NCBI GenBank assembly: GCA_977017575.1
Contig: CDRNVI010000002.1
Span: 62,001 to 126,000 of the forward strand
DNA: 64,000 nucleotides
From: Paramoeba atlantica
Lineage: Eukaryota > Discosea
Reading direction: 5' to 3'
This document shows positions 55,341 to 64,000 of this stretch, in pieces; position 1 is the stretch's first letter, and each line of letters begins with the position of its first letter. The translations under genes were made by a program, and so were the position numbers. The notes beneath the pieces are model-generated. The model saw only the letters and a program-made list of their open reading frames with translations. It was not told where the DNA came from and made no database searches.

Positions 55341-56213
55341 TTAGTCTCTGTGTATTTCAGGAATCTCAACTGAAACCGGGGGGGTTGTCCTTTCATAAGC
55401 TTCGAGTACAAGCAACTGAAAGGGTACGCCTGACTCATACTGTAGTGAACTGTCTGGCTCATACGTATTCAAAAACATACTCTGCATTCCTCCTGTCGGT
55501 TCTACCTTTTTGCGCAAATTTACGAATGTATCTGCCAGGGAACTTTCTTCTGGCTCTTGTGTCTCCGGAGGCTTAAATGTATCTATGTTACTTGTTTCTT
55601 CTTGTTTCGTAGAATGCAATGTCTCATCGTATCTCGACCTCAACTCTGCAAGCAAAGCGGACTTTCGACGCATAGGGAATTCTTTTAACTCAACTCCTGT
55701 TAACAGAGCGTATATGAAGGTTAGATCGCGCAGTGGAATAGCTTCTAGCTGAATTCGTCGCTCAAATAATCGATGAAAATGCAAAATACTTGTTCTGAGT
55801 AAATCTAGTGCTCTACCTGAGGTGGTGAAAAGTTTCGTCCACAACTCTGCAGCGTACGATGCGGATATGGGCTTTGACGATAGGTCATCGTTTGCCACAA
55901 ATTCTACTAGGTTCGAAATTTCATATTTTTCGACTAATTCCTCTGTTTTGTTCAAAAGCTCATTTATAACGACATTAGTACAGTGCATTGGTGGCTCGTC
56001 CGTGAGTTTGAGCCTTGCATTATCTTTGGAAGTGGGCACTGGCTCATGAGGTGACACATACATGCAAGTATCAGTGTACCCCTTTTCGAGAACTTCAGAC
56101 AAAAGCAGCTCTATCTGTTCAATAGATTTTCGGAGAAGATGGTTTCGAAAAGCATCGTTTGAGAACACGTCAAGACCATCCGATGTAAGACGTGAAAAAG
56201 TTCCCTTAGTCAT
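55341..56213 (-). CDS. Protein of unknown function
   Basis: A 290-residue soluble protein from ATG 56213 (MTKGTFSRLTSDG). It is mostly helical, with a heptad-like segment at about 20-45 (LLRKSIEQIELLLSEVLEKG) and a region around 150-200 resembling a helical adaptor (LLRTSILHFHRLFERRIQLE). The C-terminal third is acidic and Pro/Ser-rich. I recognise no family. The frame is open upstream to ATG 56390, which lies in a tandem repeat next to the transposon; that extension is hydrophobic and Cys-rich and is judged leader. Confidence 0.55.
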   Translation of the reverse strand: MTKGTFSRLTSDGLDVFSNDAFRNHLLRKSIEQIELLLSEVLEKGYTDTCMYVSPHEPVPTSKDNARLKLTDEPPMHCTNVVINELLNKTEELVEKYEISNLVEFVANDDLSSKPISASYAAELWTKLFTTSGRALDLLRTSILHFHRLFERRIQLEAIPLRDLTFIYALLTGVELKEFPMRRKSALLAELRSRYDETLHSTKQEETSNIDTFKPPETQEPEESSLADTFVNLRKKVEPTGGMQSMFLNTYEPDSSLQYESGVPFQLLVLEAYERTTPPVSVEIPEIHRD

Positions 56214-56408
56214 CTCCCGACGGGACAATCGACGGGATTTATTTCTCACGCACATAAAAATCGTCAAAGTGACTGTTTCTAAAAGTATTTCATTGTAAAG
56301 TTGACTATATTGTCGCTGAACACAGTAGCTGTACGAAGTAAATGCATACGAGAGAAAACAGAGTCTAACTAAGCAAAGAAAGGAAACCATTGACCAACCA
56401 TTGACATA

Positions 56409-58254
56409 CAGTAAACGTCACTATTCTGAGAGTCGCTAAAAATGAGAATTGGGCTGTCAACGTACAACTGGCCAAAATGAGAATGCACTTTGAAAAATGA
56501 GAATGGGGCTTCGGCCACACATGTCAACGTTCAATTGAATTCGATACTCAAAAATGAGAATAGAAAAAAATAACTTTCTTTTAATCACTGCTTAACTCTT
56601 TTCGTATTCTTTGCTCACTGCTTAAACTCGCTGCTTACTCTTCCTGAACACCCATGGTCGTGAGAACCATCCTGTCCATCATGTTCATCATACCAATGTT
56701 GTCTTCGCCACCTTCTTCTTCCTCTTCTTCTGTATCAGTTTCTATGAACGAATCTTCGACGGGTTCATCGAATCGAGAAATTGCTTCATCAACATCGATG
56801 AATCCCTGTTCTTGAAGAGCGGTGTTCGGGTCCAAGTTGGAGTGATACTTTTTTTGACCAACCCAAGTGCCCTGATTTGGGATGTACCCCCCGCTTGACC
56901 AGCATGAGCGAATCTTGTCCCGAGAAATTGAATTCCATGCGTTCCTCGCTAAGCGCATCATGACGTCCCAGGTAGGAGTATATTCGGATGGATTCCCACT
57001 CTTCTCGGCCTCGTCCTGCACAAGAATTCTGTATTGGTGTTTGAACATCTTGATAATTCCCAAATCTGCCGGCTGCCAAACATGGGTCAAGCCTGCTGGG
57101 CCAAAAAGAACTGAACCCCCTCTATAGCCGTACTCATTGCTCTGCCGCAACACATCAGGAAGATGGCGATGACCCTCAAAACGGTCCAGTAGCCACAAGA
57201 ATCTGCCAGACATCAAGGTTTTCATACGTTCAAATATAGCGGTTGAGTTACGTGCGTCTGCCCATGCATTGCGTTGTATGTGCACGGAGCCGTCGTTTTG
57301 ATAGCGATGTGCTAAGTTTTTGGGATTTCGCGACTTGGGATTCGGCTCCCCTTTCAAAACGAATGATAGTGGCATCTTTTCTCCCGCCATAGAAGTACCA
57401 ATAAAAATTGTAACCCGGGTTTTGGACTTTATGTTGGACATGGCTTCCGGAGAAACAGTGCCTTTCTTGCAATAGACGTGTTTCGTTCCGTGCGAAATGA
57501 GAAGTCCAGTTTCATCAACATTCCAGACTCGGGCATCGCCGTATGTTAAGGTGTGGAAGCGTACTTTCTGCACGAAGCTTACCACTTCTGTATCCCAAGA
57601 CGGAGATAATGTCTTCTTTTCTTGAGCAAGACGACGTGTAAACCCGTTTTTCTTTATGAGTCTTCGAATCCAACAATCTAGCGCATTTTGTTTGCCAACG
57701 AATTTGTCCCCAGTGATGCTTCGCACATAAGAAGCAACCTGCTTTATTGTAAATTGCATGGTTTTCTCCATCCAAGATTCCACCTGCGATTTCAGAGTTA
57801 AATGGCCTAGATGACGCGAGACGCGAGCATGCTTGCTCTTTGGTTGAGCAGAAGAAATGCTATCCAAATCCTGGAACCAGCGGTATACAGTTTTTCGAGG
57901 AACATCAATAATGCCGTTTGCAAGGCTATGTTCCATTTTTGCTGTCAGAGTGTCGCCGGGACTACGCCTCACGAGCTCAATAACCTTAAGTTTTTCCTCG
58001 TTCGATAAGCCCATCAAAGAAAATTATTAAAAAGTGTTTAGTAAGATCTGGCAAAGACAAGAGTAAGAATCCATCGGTGAGCGATTGCATTAAAAACTTT
58101 TTTTTAAAAATGAGAATTATGATATGACCTCATAAATAAGTGCCTGTCAACGTTCAACAGACCAATTCTGAGAATAGTGACGAAAAACGACAAAAAAGCC
58201 GTTTTGTGTGTGTCAACGTACAACTGAGCATTCTGAGAATAGTGACGTTTACTG
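56409..58254. mobile_element. pogo/Tigger-type DNA transposon, intact-looking
   Basis: An 1,846-bp element with perfect 19-bp terminal inverted repeats (CAGTAAACGTCACTATTCT) and TA on both sides (56407-56408, 58255-58256), the target duplication of the Tc1/mariner-pogo superfamily. One full-length transposase frame fills the centre. Four direct copies of TGTCAACGTWCAA lie in the sub-ends (56455, 56522, 58145, 58211), and the 18-base ATTCTGAGAATAGTGACG is repeated at 58165 and 58230. Identical ends and an open frame suggest recent insertion and perhaps activity. Confidence 0.88.
56635..58017 (-). CDS. pogo/Tigger-like transposase (DDE_1)
   Basis: A 460-residue transposase. The N-terminus holds a Psq/HTH DNA-binding region (EEKLKVIELVRRSPG to KTVYRWFQD, ~7-50) and a CENP-B-like second HTH (~80-130). 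The DDE_1 catalytic domain shows WNVDETGL (Asp168), LLDRFEGH (Asp278) and QPADLGIIK (Asp318), a DDD triad as in Tigger. The C-terminus is strongly acidic (DTEEEEEEGG). It would cut at the 19-bp ends and reinsert at TA. No stop or shift is seen. The gene is on the same strand as the host genes around it. Confidence 0.9.
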   Translation of the reverse strand: MMGLSNEEKLKVIELVRRSPGDTLTAKMEHSLANGIIDVPRKTVYRWFQDLDSISSAQPKSKHARVSRHLGHLTLKSQVESWMEKTMQFTIKQVASYVRSITGDKFVGKQNALDCWIRRLIKKNGFTRRLAQEKKTLSPSWDTEVVSFVQKVRFHTLTYGDARVWNVDETGLLISHGTKHVYCKKGTVSPEAMSNIKSKTRVTIFIGTSMAGEKMPLSFVLKGEPNPKSRNPKNLAHRYQNDGSVHIQRNAWADARNSTAIFERMKTLMSGRFLWLLDRFEGHRHLPDVLRQSNEYGYRGGSVLFGPAGLTHVWQPADLGIIKMFKHQYRILVQDEAEKSGNPSEYTPTWDVMMRLARNAWNSISRDKIRSCWSSGGYIPNQGTWVGQKKYHSNLDPNTALQEQGFIDVDEAISRFDEPVEDSFIETDTEEEEEEGGEDNIGMMNMMDRMVLTTMGVQEE

Positions 58255-58339
58255 TACTTACTAGGAAACCAATTTGACCAACCATTGACATACTTGAGAT
58301 ACTTAAAGGGCAGAATGTACCTTTGATACACACCGTTGA

Positions 58340-59488
58340 TTAAACAATGCGGTTAAAATTGACATTCTCGGGCTCCAGTTCAATGGGCGAATCTGAAGGT
58401 TTGCGTGCGAAAGTGCCAATCAAGTTCTGTAAACGCCGAATACCACTGAGCTGGAGAGCCGACGTGAGCATGAGCTCCACACAACCCGGGTAGTGAACCA
58501 ACTGGCACCGTGTGAGATCGGTCATCCGTATCAGCCGCTTAATGGGGACCTCATCTGTTTTGGTCATCACCACAGAGAACGGCACTTTGAGCTGATCCAG
58601 GAACTCGAGGTAATACTTATCTTTGGCATGGATCCCCAATTCCGAGGAGATACACACGATTACGCGGGGACAGAATCGCTGCCCGTCGGAGACTTGCCGC
58701 AGGTAGGCACGTAACATGGACTGTGCGGCCTCTACTCGGGCCTCAGGGCTACGCAACGGGGAGACGTGACCGTATCCTGGGGTATCGATCAAACGCATAT
58801 GGTGCCCGACGGTGTAGAAATTCGTACATAGCGTGGTGCCCGGAGTACAGTCGTATTCCGCCACGTGGGTGTTGAGAAGAGAGTTTAACAACGAAGACTT
58901 GCCGACGTTGGTACGCCCGATGAAAGGAATCTCAAAACATCCACGTCGGAGAGTACGCAGCGCGGAGCGGCTCTCGCCTTGCTTTTTGGATATCGTAGGA
59001 GGAAATTCCTCAGGACAGCGTGCCGCGCGGGTGAGCTGAATTTGTCCACCCATTCCGAAAAGAAGCTGAGCGCGCTCGGAGGCTTTCCCCACGGGGACAT
59101 GGGTGTCCCCCCTCGCAATCCACTTCTCCCAATCGACCCCTTTTCGCTGCTGTCGGTGAAACCTTCGTCCGTGCTGCTCCTGGTAGATTTCCTCTACAAT
59201 TTTAGAATCAAACGGACGAGCTTTAAGCATTTTATTTTTCGACGTCGAGGGCTGGATGAAGTCTTCAATAGCACGATGGATGTCACCGTCGTGTCGATCA
59301 AGAAGCACTTTCTCGCGTTTCTTTTGCGTGTTAAAATTGTCGAGAAATTTTTCAGAGGCAACCTCCGTGCGCACTCTCATATCATCGTAAGCAATTTTCC
59401 TTCTAAGGTCACGCTGCATCGGACCCCCAAGGCGTTGGGCTATGTGGCTAAATTCTAAGCCGTTGGGGATACCGATCTTCTGAGCCAT
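58340..59488 (-). CDS. EngB/YihA-type ribosome-biogenesis GTPase (GTPBP8-like)
   Basis: A 382-residue protein. The C-terminal ~200 residues are an EngB GTPase: G1 GRTNVGKSS (191-199), G2 TPGTT (215-219), G3 DTPGYG (235-240), G4 VMTKTDE (TKxD), and G5 LTSAL. EngB/GTPBP8 acts in assembly of the large ribosomal subunit, in mitochondria in most eukaryotes. The N-terminal ~180 residues are an extra basic, charged segment without recognisable domain. The very start (MAQKIGIPNG) is not a typical presequence, so targeting is uncertain. G3 to G5 spacing is normal and no residue is missing. Confidence 0.88.
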   Translation of the reverse strand: MAQKIGIPNGLEFSHIAQRLGGPMQRDLRRKIAYDDMRVRTEVASEKFLDNFNTQKKREKVLLDRHDGDIHRAIEDFIQPSTSKNKMLKARPFDSKIVEEIYQEQHGRRFHRQQRKGVDWEKWIARGDTHVPVGKASERAQLLFGMGGQIQLTRAARCPEEFPPTISKKQGESRSALRTLRRGCFEIPFIGRTNVGKSSLLNSLLNTHVAEYDCTPGTTLCTNFYTVGHHMRLIDTPGYGHVSPLRSPEARVEAAQSMLRAYLRQVSDGQRFCPRVIVCISSELGIHAKDKYYLEFLDQLKVPFSVVMTKTDEVPIKRLIRMTDLTRCQLVHYPGCVELMLTSALQLSGIRRLQNLIGTFARKPSDSPIELEPENVNFNRIV

Positions 59489-59996
59489 GAAAAGATAGTC
59501 TAAATTTTAGACTCTAAAAGACAATGGAGTAAACACTCGAGAATTCGGCCTCTAATTTACGAAGAAATCGCATACAATTTTCGTTCCAAACCTAGGAATA
59601 ACAAAGAAAGTAGGAGTGCTTCTACGAATACCAGCCGCACCAATCACTAAAGCTACACAAACTACTACATAAGATGCACTTCAGTGGTCATAAAACTATT
59701 GGTACATAATCGATGTTTAGTCCCACGAATTAAACAACGAATATTAAGATAAAATAAGCCGTTCAAATTATCAGACTTGTCTAATTATCATTGTCTAATT
59801 ATCAGACTTGTGTAACTATTGTATCCTGCTTCAAAGCATAATAATTCATCAATTTTAAAAGTGACTGAAGGGAAAACATACGAATCTATCATAATCTATC
59901 ATATTCTGAAGACGTAGATGTTCACATGATATTGTTTATTAGAATAGAAATGCAAAGAGGTGCGAAAAGGTGTTCTGTATCATGATTTTTCCATCT
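59489..59996. other. Intergenic spacer with short tandem repeats
   Basis: AATTATCAGACTTGT occurs twice (59767, 59799), with CTAATTATCA between, and TCTATCATA is repeated near 59885-59905. AT-rich; no gene supported. Confidence 0.4.
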
Positions 59997-60413
59997 TCAC
60001 ACTCCAAGTGTGAGATTTAACCGATCAATGCTTCTGGTTTGTTGAACATTTTGGTACTGTAATTGACGAATGTACTCTTCTTTCGCTCGAATCGCCTGAT
60101 TCCCCTTATTCTCTAAACGGGTGATTGAGGCCTGTACATCCTTTAACGATTTTTCAATGTTCTCCGCATGAGATGCTTGAGCATCTCTGATAATTTTATA
60201 ACATTTTGATCGATGATGTACGTTCAACAATAACAAAGCGACGGCAGCGCTACAACCCATAATGGCACAAGGCCGATACTCCGTCCGTTTCATCAGAAAT
60301 GGTAATGATCTACCCACCGCTAAGCTCGTAGTTTTGACTGCACCACACTGGAACCAGAACTCTATAACGGCTCGTTTCCAGAGTTCCCTTGTAGCAGGAA
60401 ACTTATTGCTCAT
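59997..60413 (-). CDS. Small membrane-anchored coiled-coil protein
   Basis: A 138-residue protein from ATG 60413 (MSNKFPATRELWKRA). One membrane segment at about 49-65 (CAIMGCSAAVALLLLNV) is followed by a Lys/Glu/Gln-rich coiled coil (about 75-125). The basic N-terminus and single helix would fit a mitochondrial membrane protein. No family recognised. The frame is open upstream to 60491 with a hydrophobic extension that is probably not translated. Confidence 0.5.
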   Translation of the reverse strand: MSNKFPATRELWKRAVIEFWFQCGAVKTTSLAVGRSLPFLMKRTEYRPCAIMGCSAAVALLLLNVHHRSKCYKIIRDAQASHAENIEKSLKDVQASITRLENKGNQAIRAKEEYIRQLQYQNVQQTRSIDRLNLTLGV

Positions 60414-60539
60414 ATCTTTGAATGATAGTAGTACGTCAACTAATTGAACAGTAGGTAGGTAAATACACAAAACTAAACCGATACTTATCAATCTTTCATA
60501 TTCATACCCTCGACTTTGTTATTACTTTATTATATTACT

Positions 60540-61600
60540 TCCTATCCTTCAACTCACCCTCGCCCCATTTTCCCCTCCCATCTTCCCCTTCATTTCCACA
60601 ACTCCTCCACCGTCGGATACCACCCCTCCGGGCTCACCGACCGCTCCCCCGGCACCATACGCACCTGAGGCTCAATCCCCCCCAACTCCCTCATCTCCTC
60701 CTCCCCCAACATAAACCCCCCCACCTGCAGATTCTCCCGAATCCGCCCGGGGTGCACACTTTTCGGCACCACACACGTCCCCCGCTGGATCCCCCAGCGC
60801 AGCACCACCTGTGCGGGGGTTCGTCCCACCCTCTTGGCCACCCGCTCCACCACGGGGTGTTGCAGCAGGGACACCTTGGTCCCCTTCGCTCTCCCCCCCT
60901 CTCCCCCCTCTCCTTCCCCTACGGCAAACGCCGCAGCCCCGGTAGCCAACGGGGAGTACCCCACACAGTGTATCCCGTGTGTCGCGGCAAACGAAAGCAG
61001 CTCCGTTTGCCGTAACCCCGGGTGAAGCTCCACTTGGTTCACCGCGGGGATCACACCCCTCCCCCCATAATCTGTTTTAGTCTCCATAATCTGTTTGAGT
61101 TTGGATATGGAAAAATTGGAAACCCCGAGGGCTCGGGTTTTCGAGGAAGGGAGTTGGGTCATGGCGGCCCAGGTGTCGGGGAGGGAGGGCTGGGGTTGGG
61201 ACTTGGGCAACGGTGTGGAGTCAAGGGGGTTTAAGTTCACGGGCCAGTGGACCAGGTAAAGATCCAGGTAGTCGAGTTGGAGCTGGGCAAGGGTGTGGTC
61301 GAGTTGGGTGGGGATCGCCTCAGGGGGGTGGGTGTGGGTGACCCAGAGTTTGGAGGTAATGAAGAGGTCGTGTCGGGCGATGGCCCCGGAGCGGAGGAGT
61401 TGGGAGAGGGCGCGACCGACGGCGGGTTGGTTGTGGTAGATGGAGGCGCAGTCCAGGTGGCGGTAACCCGCGGCGATGGCGCAGCACACGGCGTCGTGGA
61501 CCTCGGACTCGGTGGCTTTCCAGGTCCCGAGGCCGAGCGCCGGGATGGTGGCGCCGGTGTTCAGACGAAAGGAGGGAAGGGGTGGTGGCGCACGGTGTGG
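60540..61600. other. GC island with C-to-G skew switch (E)
   Basis: Plus-strand 60601-60660 has 32 C and 10 G; 61141-61200 has 8 C and 34 G. The switch lies near 61060-61130. The C-rich arm begins about 50 bases beyond the stop codon of the aldo-keto reductase, so it is not limited to coding DNA. Confidence 0.65.
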
Positions 61601-61642
61601 ATGCGTTGCACGCAGTCGGTGACAAGGAGAGATGCGCAACAT
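60590..61642 (-). CDS. Aldo-keto reductase
   Basis: A 350-residue AKR with the complete fold signature: IPALGLGTWK (33-42), YRHLDCASIYHNQPAVGRAL (60-79), FITSKLW (94-100), LDLYLVHWPVN (126-136), LGVSNFS, NQVELHP and GYSPL, then the C-terminal VPKS cofactor motif. The catalytic tetrad is Asp64, Tyr69, Lys98 and His132. It would reduce carbonyls with NADPH; the substrate cannot be told. The first ~25 residues (MLRISPCHRLRATHPHRAPP) are Arg/His/Pro-rich and could be a transit peptide. A Gly/Glu insertion (EGEGGEGGRAKG) lies in the C-terminal half, in the C-rich arm of the skew island. Confidence 0.92.
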   Translation of the reverse strand: MLRISPCHRLRATHPHRAPPPLPSFRLNTGATIPALGLGTWKATESEVHDAVCCAIAAGYRHLDCASIYHNQPAVGRALSQLLRSGAIARHDLFITSKLWVTHTHPPEAIPTQLDHTLAQLQLDYLDLYLVHWPVNLNPLDSTPLPKSQPQPSLPDTWAAMTQLPSSKTRALGVSNFSISKLKQIMETKTDYGGRGVIPAVNQVELHPGLRQTELLSFAATHGIHCVGYSPLATGAAAFAVGEGEGGEGGRAKGTKVSLLQHPVVERVAKRVGRTPAQVVLRWGIQRGTCVVPKSVHPGRIRENLQVGGFMLGEEEMRELGGIEPQVRMVPGERSVSPEGWYPTVEELWK

Positions 61643-62274
61643 TCCGAACGGAAGAGGGATAGAGGGATAAACGGCTAGTAAAAAAGAAGATCAATCTTAT
61701 TCAGCTAATAAATATAAATATAAATTTTATAACCTAAACGAATGTGAATAATAGAAATTGTTCATTGGTTGCAGAAGACAATACACTTGCATGAATTTTA
61801 GGTGAGGATGAAAGAAGGAAGTTAGATAACACAGGTAGATCTTCGGATGAGTGCAATACCAGCATGTTATTACCCTAGCAAGGGCATTTAGTGTTTTTTG
61901 TCAGCACCTTTGTTCACACAGTACGTATCTCAACACCTACACCAATAGAGAGGTACACCAAGAACATCTCATCTCAAGCTTTCTGACATTTTCTACCAGC
62001 ATTCTATCGAAAACTTGAACGAAGAACCTTTTAACTAGAAAATGTACGTGTAGTTGAAAACTTTTTCGTGTTTTCTTGGCATTCCCATTGGCAAGCTCCT
62101 GGCCTTCTTTTTCATCAATTCGTAATGAACCCTCAGAGTCCCATCGCATGAGTCTCCTCAGATGTAGCCTCCTCAGATGAATGGATTAAATTTTACGCTA
62201 TACACAAGATATACACTACAAACATACTGTGTAGTCTCCGTACAAAAATTTGTGCTTCGCTTGTTTGTGTACGA
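61643..62274. other. Intergenic spacer
   Basis: AT-rich. Only a short CTCCTCAGATG pair (62154, 62168) was noticed. No gene supported. Confidence 0.4.
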
Positions 62275-64000
62275 TTAATGTGACGAAAATTTGGGAAGCT
62301 CCTGTTCAAAAGAAATGGTCTTGAGAGAGCTTCGAATTGTACATTTATCAGAATCTGAGAGTTGGCCTCGACGCTCCTTCAGCACAGCACAAATTGAGCG
62401 AAGGGGACTGCACCAGGTATCATAATCTGAAAGAGCGGAGTAAGATGCAATGCGCGAAAGCAACAAAACGAGTTCGGAATTGCTCAGGTGTTTCGCTTTA
62501 CGACTGGCAGATTGCAGCAAAATGAACAAAATACTCGGTTTTAAAGGAGTGTCAAGATTCAACAAGTCAAGCTGAGAGGTGAATGGCACGGAATCAATAG
62601 GAAATTCCGTTGCGGATGATTCTTTACTGCCCGGCACCTTACTTCCAAGTGTATGAAGAATAATATTCTGATGAGTGGTGCCCCAAGAAGAGCTATCAAT
62701 ACAGGCCAGGTTAGTAAAGAAAACGACCAATGCCGAACCGGTCGCACGTGCATAGAGATTACGAGCCTGTTTATAGAGCTTCTCAAAAAGTTGGATATCC
62801 TTGCTATGGAATTGTCGAAGAGCTTTTATGAGGTTAGCTAATTCGCGGGCTCGCATTGAAAAACTTAGCAACAGCATTCGTTTCTCAACTGCGACAAGAA
62901 TTTTAGCTGGAGCCCGAATACTTAAATGCTCAAAGCCATGTGCGACAGCATTGAGGTCGTGCGCGCTTGCGTTAGCGATATTACCTACTGTTAAATGTCG
63001 TGTTATAACTGCGCGCATTTCTGGAGGAGTCGTGTCATACTTTACGAAAACGCTCAACACTACCCCAGCGACGCGAACACTGGTATCGTTAACCGGCCTG
63101 GTTGCGAGACTACGAAGTAGGTGTGCAATCACAGGATGCTTCAAGAAGCCGAACTCAACTGCCGCGCTCAACAAGCAGCAACCCTCTCTAGAACTAAAAA
63201 GGGTGAATTCCATAGCTCTGTCAAATGCGCGCTGCAAAACAGCGCTCTCCGTGCTCTCCGAACATCGGAGGGCACTGAGATACAAAGATAATTCTCGTAC
63301 ATTGAATTGCTTTACGTGCGGGTCAAGGGTGTAAAATGCAACTTCTAGGGATTCCGAAGCAAAATTCAGTGTGTTCATACAGCTTAGTATATCACACCAT
63401 TGCCTAATATTTTTCATGTCCGTTCGTTCCACGGAAGATGCGTGTCGTAACGCTTTCATTATTTCTGATTGCACGGTAGGGGAAAGAGTAAATTTATGTA
63501 TGACTGCAATTTTTAGCAATGTATGCAATTGACCGCGCGTGAGCGCTCGACTTACACAGCTTTCCAATCCCCTCTTAACAGTATCCACCACCTTGTTAGA
63601 AAATGAACCGTGGTTCCATGTCAAACTTGCTCCTGCAATTTTCATAATGTGTTCTGTTGTAGCGAATCCTTCAATCGCCAACTTTTCAAAATGGGACAAA
63701 ACGTCATCAAAGTTTTTGGGAGCAAAGTCACCCATCAAGATTAAAGTAATAAAATTGACGCATTGTTCTGCCTGAAATTCGTTCGACAATTTCTTATTAA
63801 CTGGAGATGCCGCTAGATAAAGTTTGTTATAGGCGATTTTGTTATGTGTCACAGTTTTGTGAAGGAGCTTTAAACCTCGAAGAGCTGAAGTAGGATCCAG
63901 CTGATCAGCATTCCGAACGCACCATTGCAAAAGTTTTGGGGCAAGAGCGGAAACTTGTTCTTTATCAGTGTGCATTTCACAAACACCCAAAAGAACCTCA
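62275..64000 (-). CDS. Helical-repeat protein, partial, probably organellar RNA-binding
   Basis: The frame is open from the right edge of the window to a stop at 62275 (at least 575 codons), so the N-terminus lies outside. It consists of paired helices similar in style to the 1,062-residue protein at 43.6-46.8 kb (for example FNVRELSLYLSALRCSEST; ASAHDLNAVAHGFEHLSIRA). No catalytic motif, membrane segment or C-terminal RAP domain is seen; it ends FEQELPKFSSH. OPR/FASTK-like organellar RNA-binding proteins are the best comparison. Confidence 0.55.
   Translation of the reverse strand, partial: EVLLGVCEMHTDKEQVSALAPKLLQWCVRNADQLDPTSALRGLKLLHKTVTHNKIAYNKLYLAASPVNKKLSNEFQAEQCVNFITLILMGDFAPKNFDDVLSHFEKLAIEGFATTEHIMKIAGASLTWNHGSFSNKVVDTVKRGLESCVSRALTRGQLHTLLKIAVIHKFTLSPTVQSEIMKALRHASSVERTDMKNIRQWCDILSCMNTLNFASESLEVAFYTLDPHVKQFNVRELSLYLSALRCSESTESAVLQRAFDRAMEFTLFSSREGCCLLSAAVEFGFLKHPVIAHLLRSLATRPVNDTSVRVAGVVLSVFVKYDTTPPEMRAVITRHLTVGNIANASAHDLNAVAHGFEHLSIRAPAKILVAVEKRMLLLSFSMRARELANLIKALRQFHSKDIQLFEKLYKQARNLYARATGSALVVFFTNLACIDSSSWGTTHQNIILHTLGSKVPGSKESSATEFPIDSVPFTSQLDLLNLDTPLKPSILFILLQSASRKAKHLSNSELVLLLSRIASYSALSDYDTWCSPLRSICAVLKERRGQLSDSDKCTIRSSLKTISFEQELPKFSSH

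Larger units (their letters stand above)
56382..58293. repeat. Split tandem repeat (~34 bp) into which the transposon inserted
   Basis: GGAAACCATTGACCAACCAT begins the left copy (56382-56409), and GGAAACCAATTTGACCAACC begins the right copy (58264-58293); both continue with ATTGACATAC. Removing the element and one TA leaves two adjacent ~34-bp units, so the tandem repeat pre-dates the insertion. Confidence 0.65.

Noticed and set aside
1-64000. Dinoflagellate/perkinsid spliced-leader relics, CRISPR arrays, rRNA
   Set aside because: No copy of the spliced-leader core, no regularly spaced repeats and no rRNA signature seen on reading.

Overview
The window is nuclear DNA of a single-celled eukaryote with compact, intron-poor genes. 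It encodes eukaryote-only machinery: clathrin heavy chain, a Vti1-type SNARE, eIF3h, the splicing factors SF3A2 and SPF30, MRE11, ARP6, dolichyldiphosphatase and a Csf1/BLTP1 lipid-bridge protein. Even reading frames of 1,680 and 3,198 codons are uninterrupted. The standard code is used. I cannot name the lineage. One-strand gene order recalls kinetoplastids and dinoflagellate relatives, while the Cys-rich/propeller membrane protein and the many helical-repeat proteins recall alveolates, but no spliced-leader sequence was found. Most of the window is moderately AT-rich, with a few sharply GC-rich islands.

Layout. All 30 genes I can support lie on the minus strand. From left to right (3' to 5' along the transcription direction): a PCI-domain protein cut by the left edge, an Alba-like protein, SF3A2, dolichyldiphosphatase, eIF3h, an unknown, Csf1/BLTP1 (8.2-17.8 kb), a coiled-coil protein, an LPAAT acyltransferase, SPF30, a PPR-like protein inside a repeat-rich zone (21.4-24.8 kb), MRE11, a small membrane protein, Vti1, ARP6, DNAJC9, a basic protein, clathrin heavy chain (33.8-38.9 kb), a membrane J-protein, a propeller/W-repeat coiled-coil protein, a 1,062-residue helical-repeat protein, a LysM protein, a 1,199-residue Cys-rich membrane protein, a PHB-depolymerase-like esterase, an unknown, an intact-looking pogo/Tigger-type transposon (56.4-58.3 kb), an EngB-type GTPase, a small membrane/coiled-coil protein, an aldo-keto reductase, and a helical-repeat protein cut by the right edge.

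Mobile and repeated DNA: the pogo-like element, a 332-bp TIR element (3.39-3.72 kb), poly-C inverted-repeat elements at 21.5 and 24.4 kb, two inverted copies of an 85-bp repeat flanking the PPR-like gene, a 75-bp imperfect palindrome present twice, a dispersed repeat shared by 4.2 and 55.1 kb, and a 5'-truncated non-LTR retrotransposon tail near 28.2-28.9 kb. No tRNA, rRNA or CRISPR was found.

The most unusual signal is compositional. At least four GC-rich islands (centres near 6.4, 30.7, 47.5 and 61.1 kb, with a weaker one near 38.6 kb) switch abruptly from C-rich to G-rich on the plus strand, always in that order. The pattern is its own reverse complement, so it marks a centre rather than a direction of transcription. 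It also distorts the proteins encoded there: Pro/Ser/Thr-rich before the switch and Gly/Glu/Arg-rich after it. Candidate explanations are replication initiation zones or recombination hotspots.
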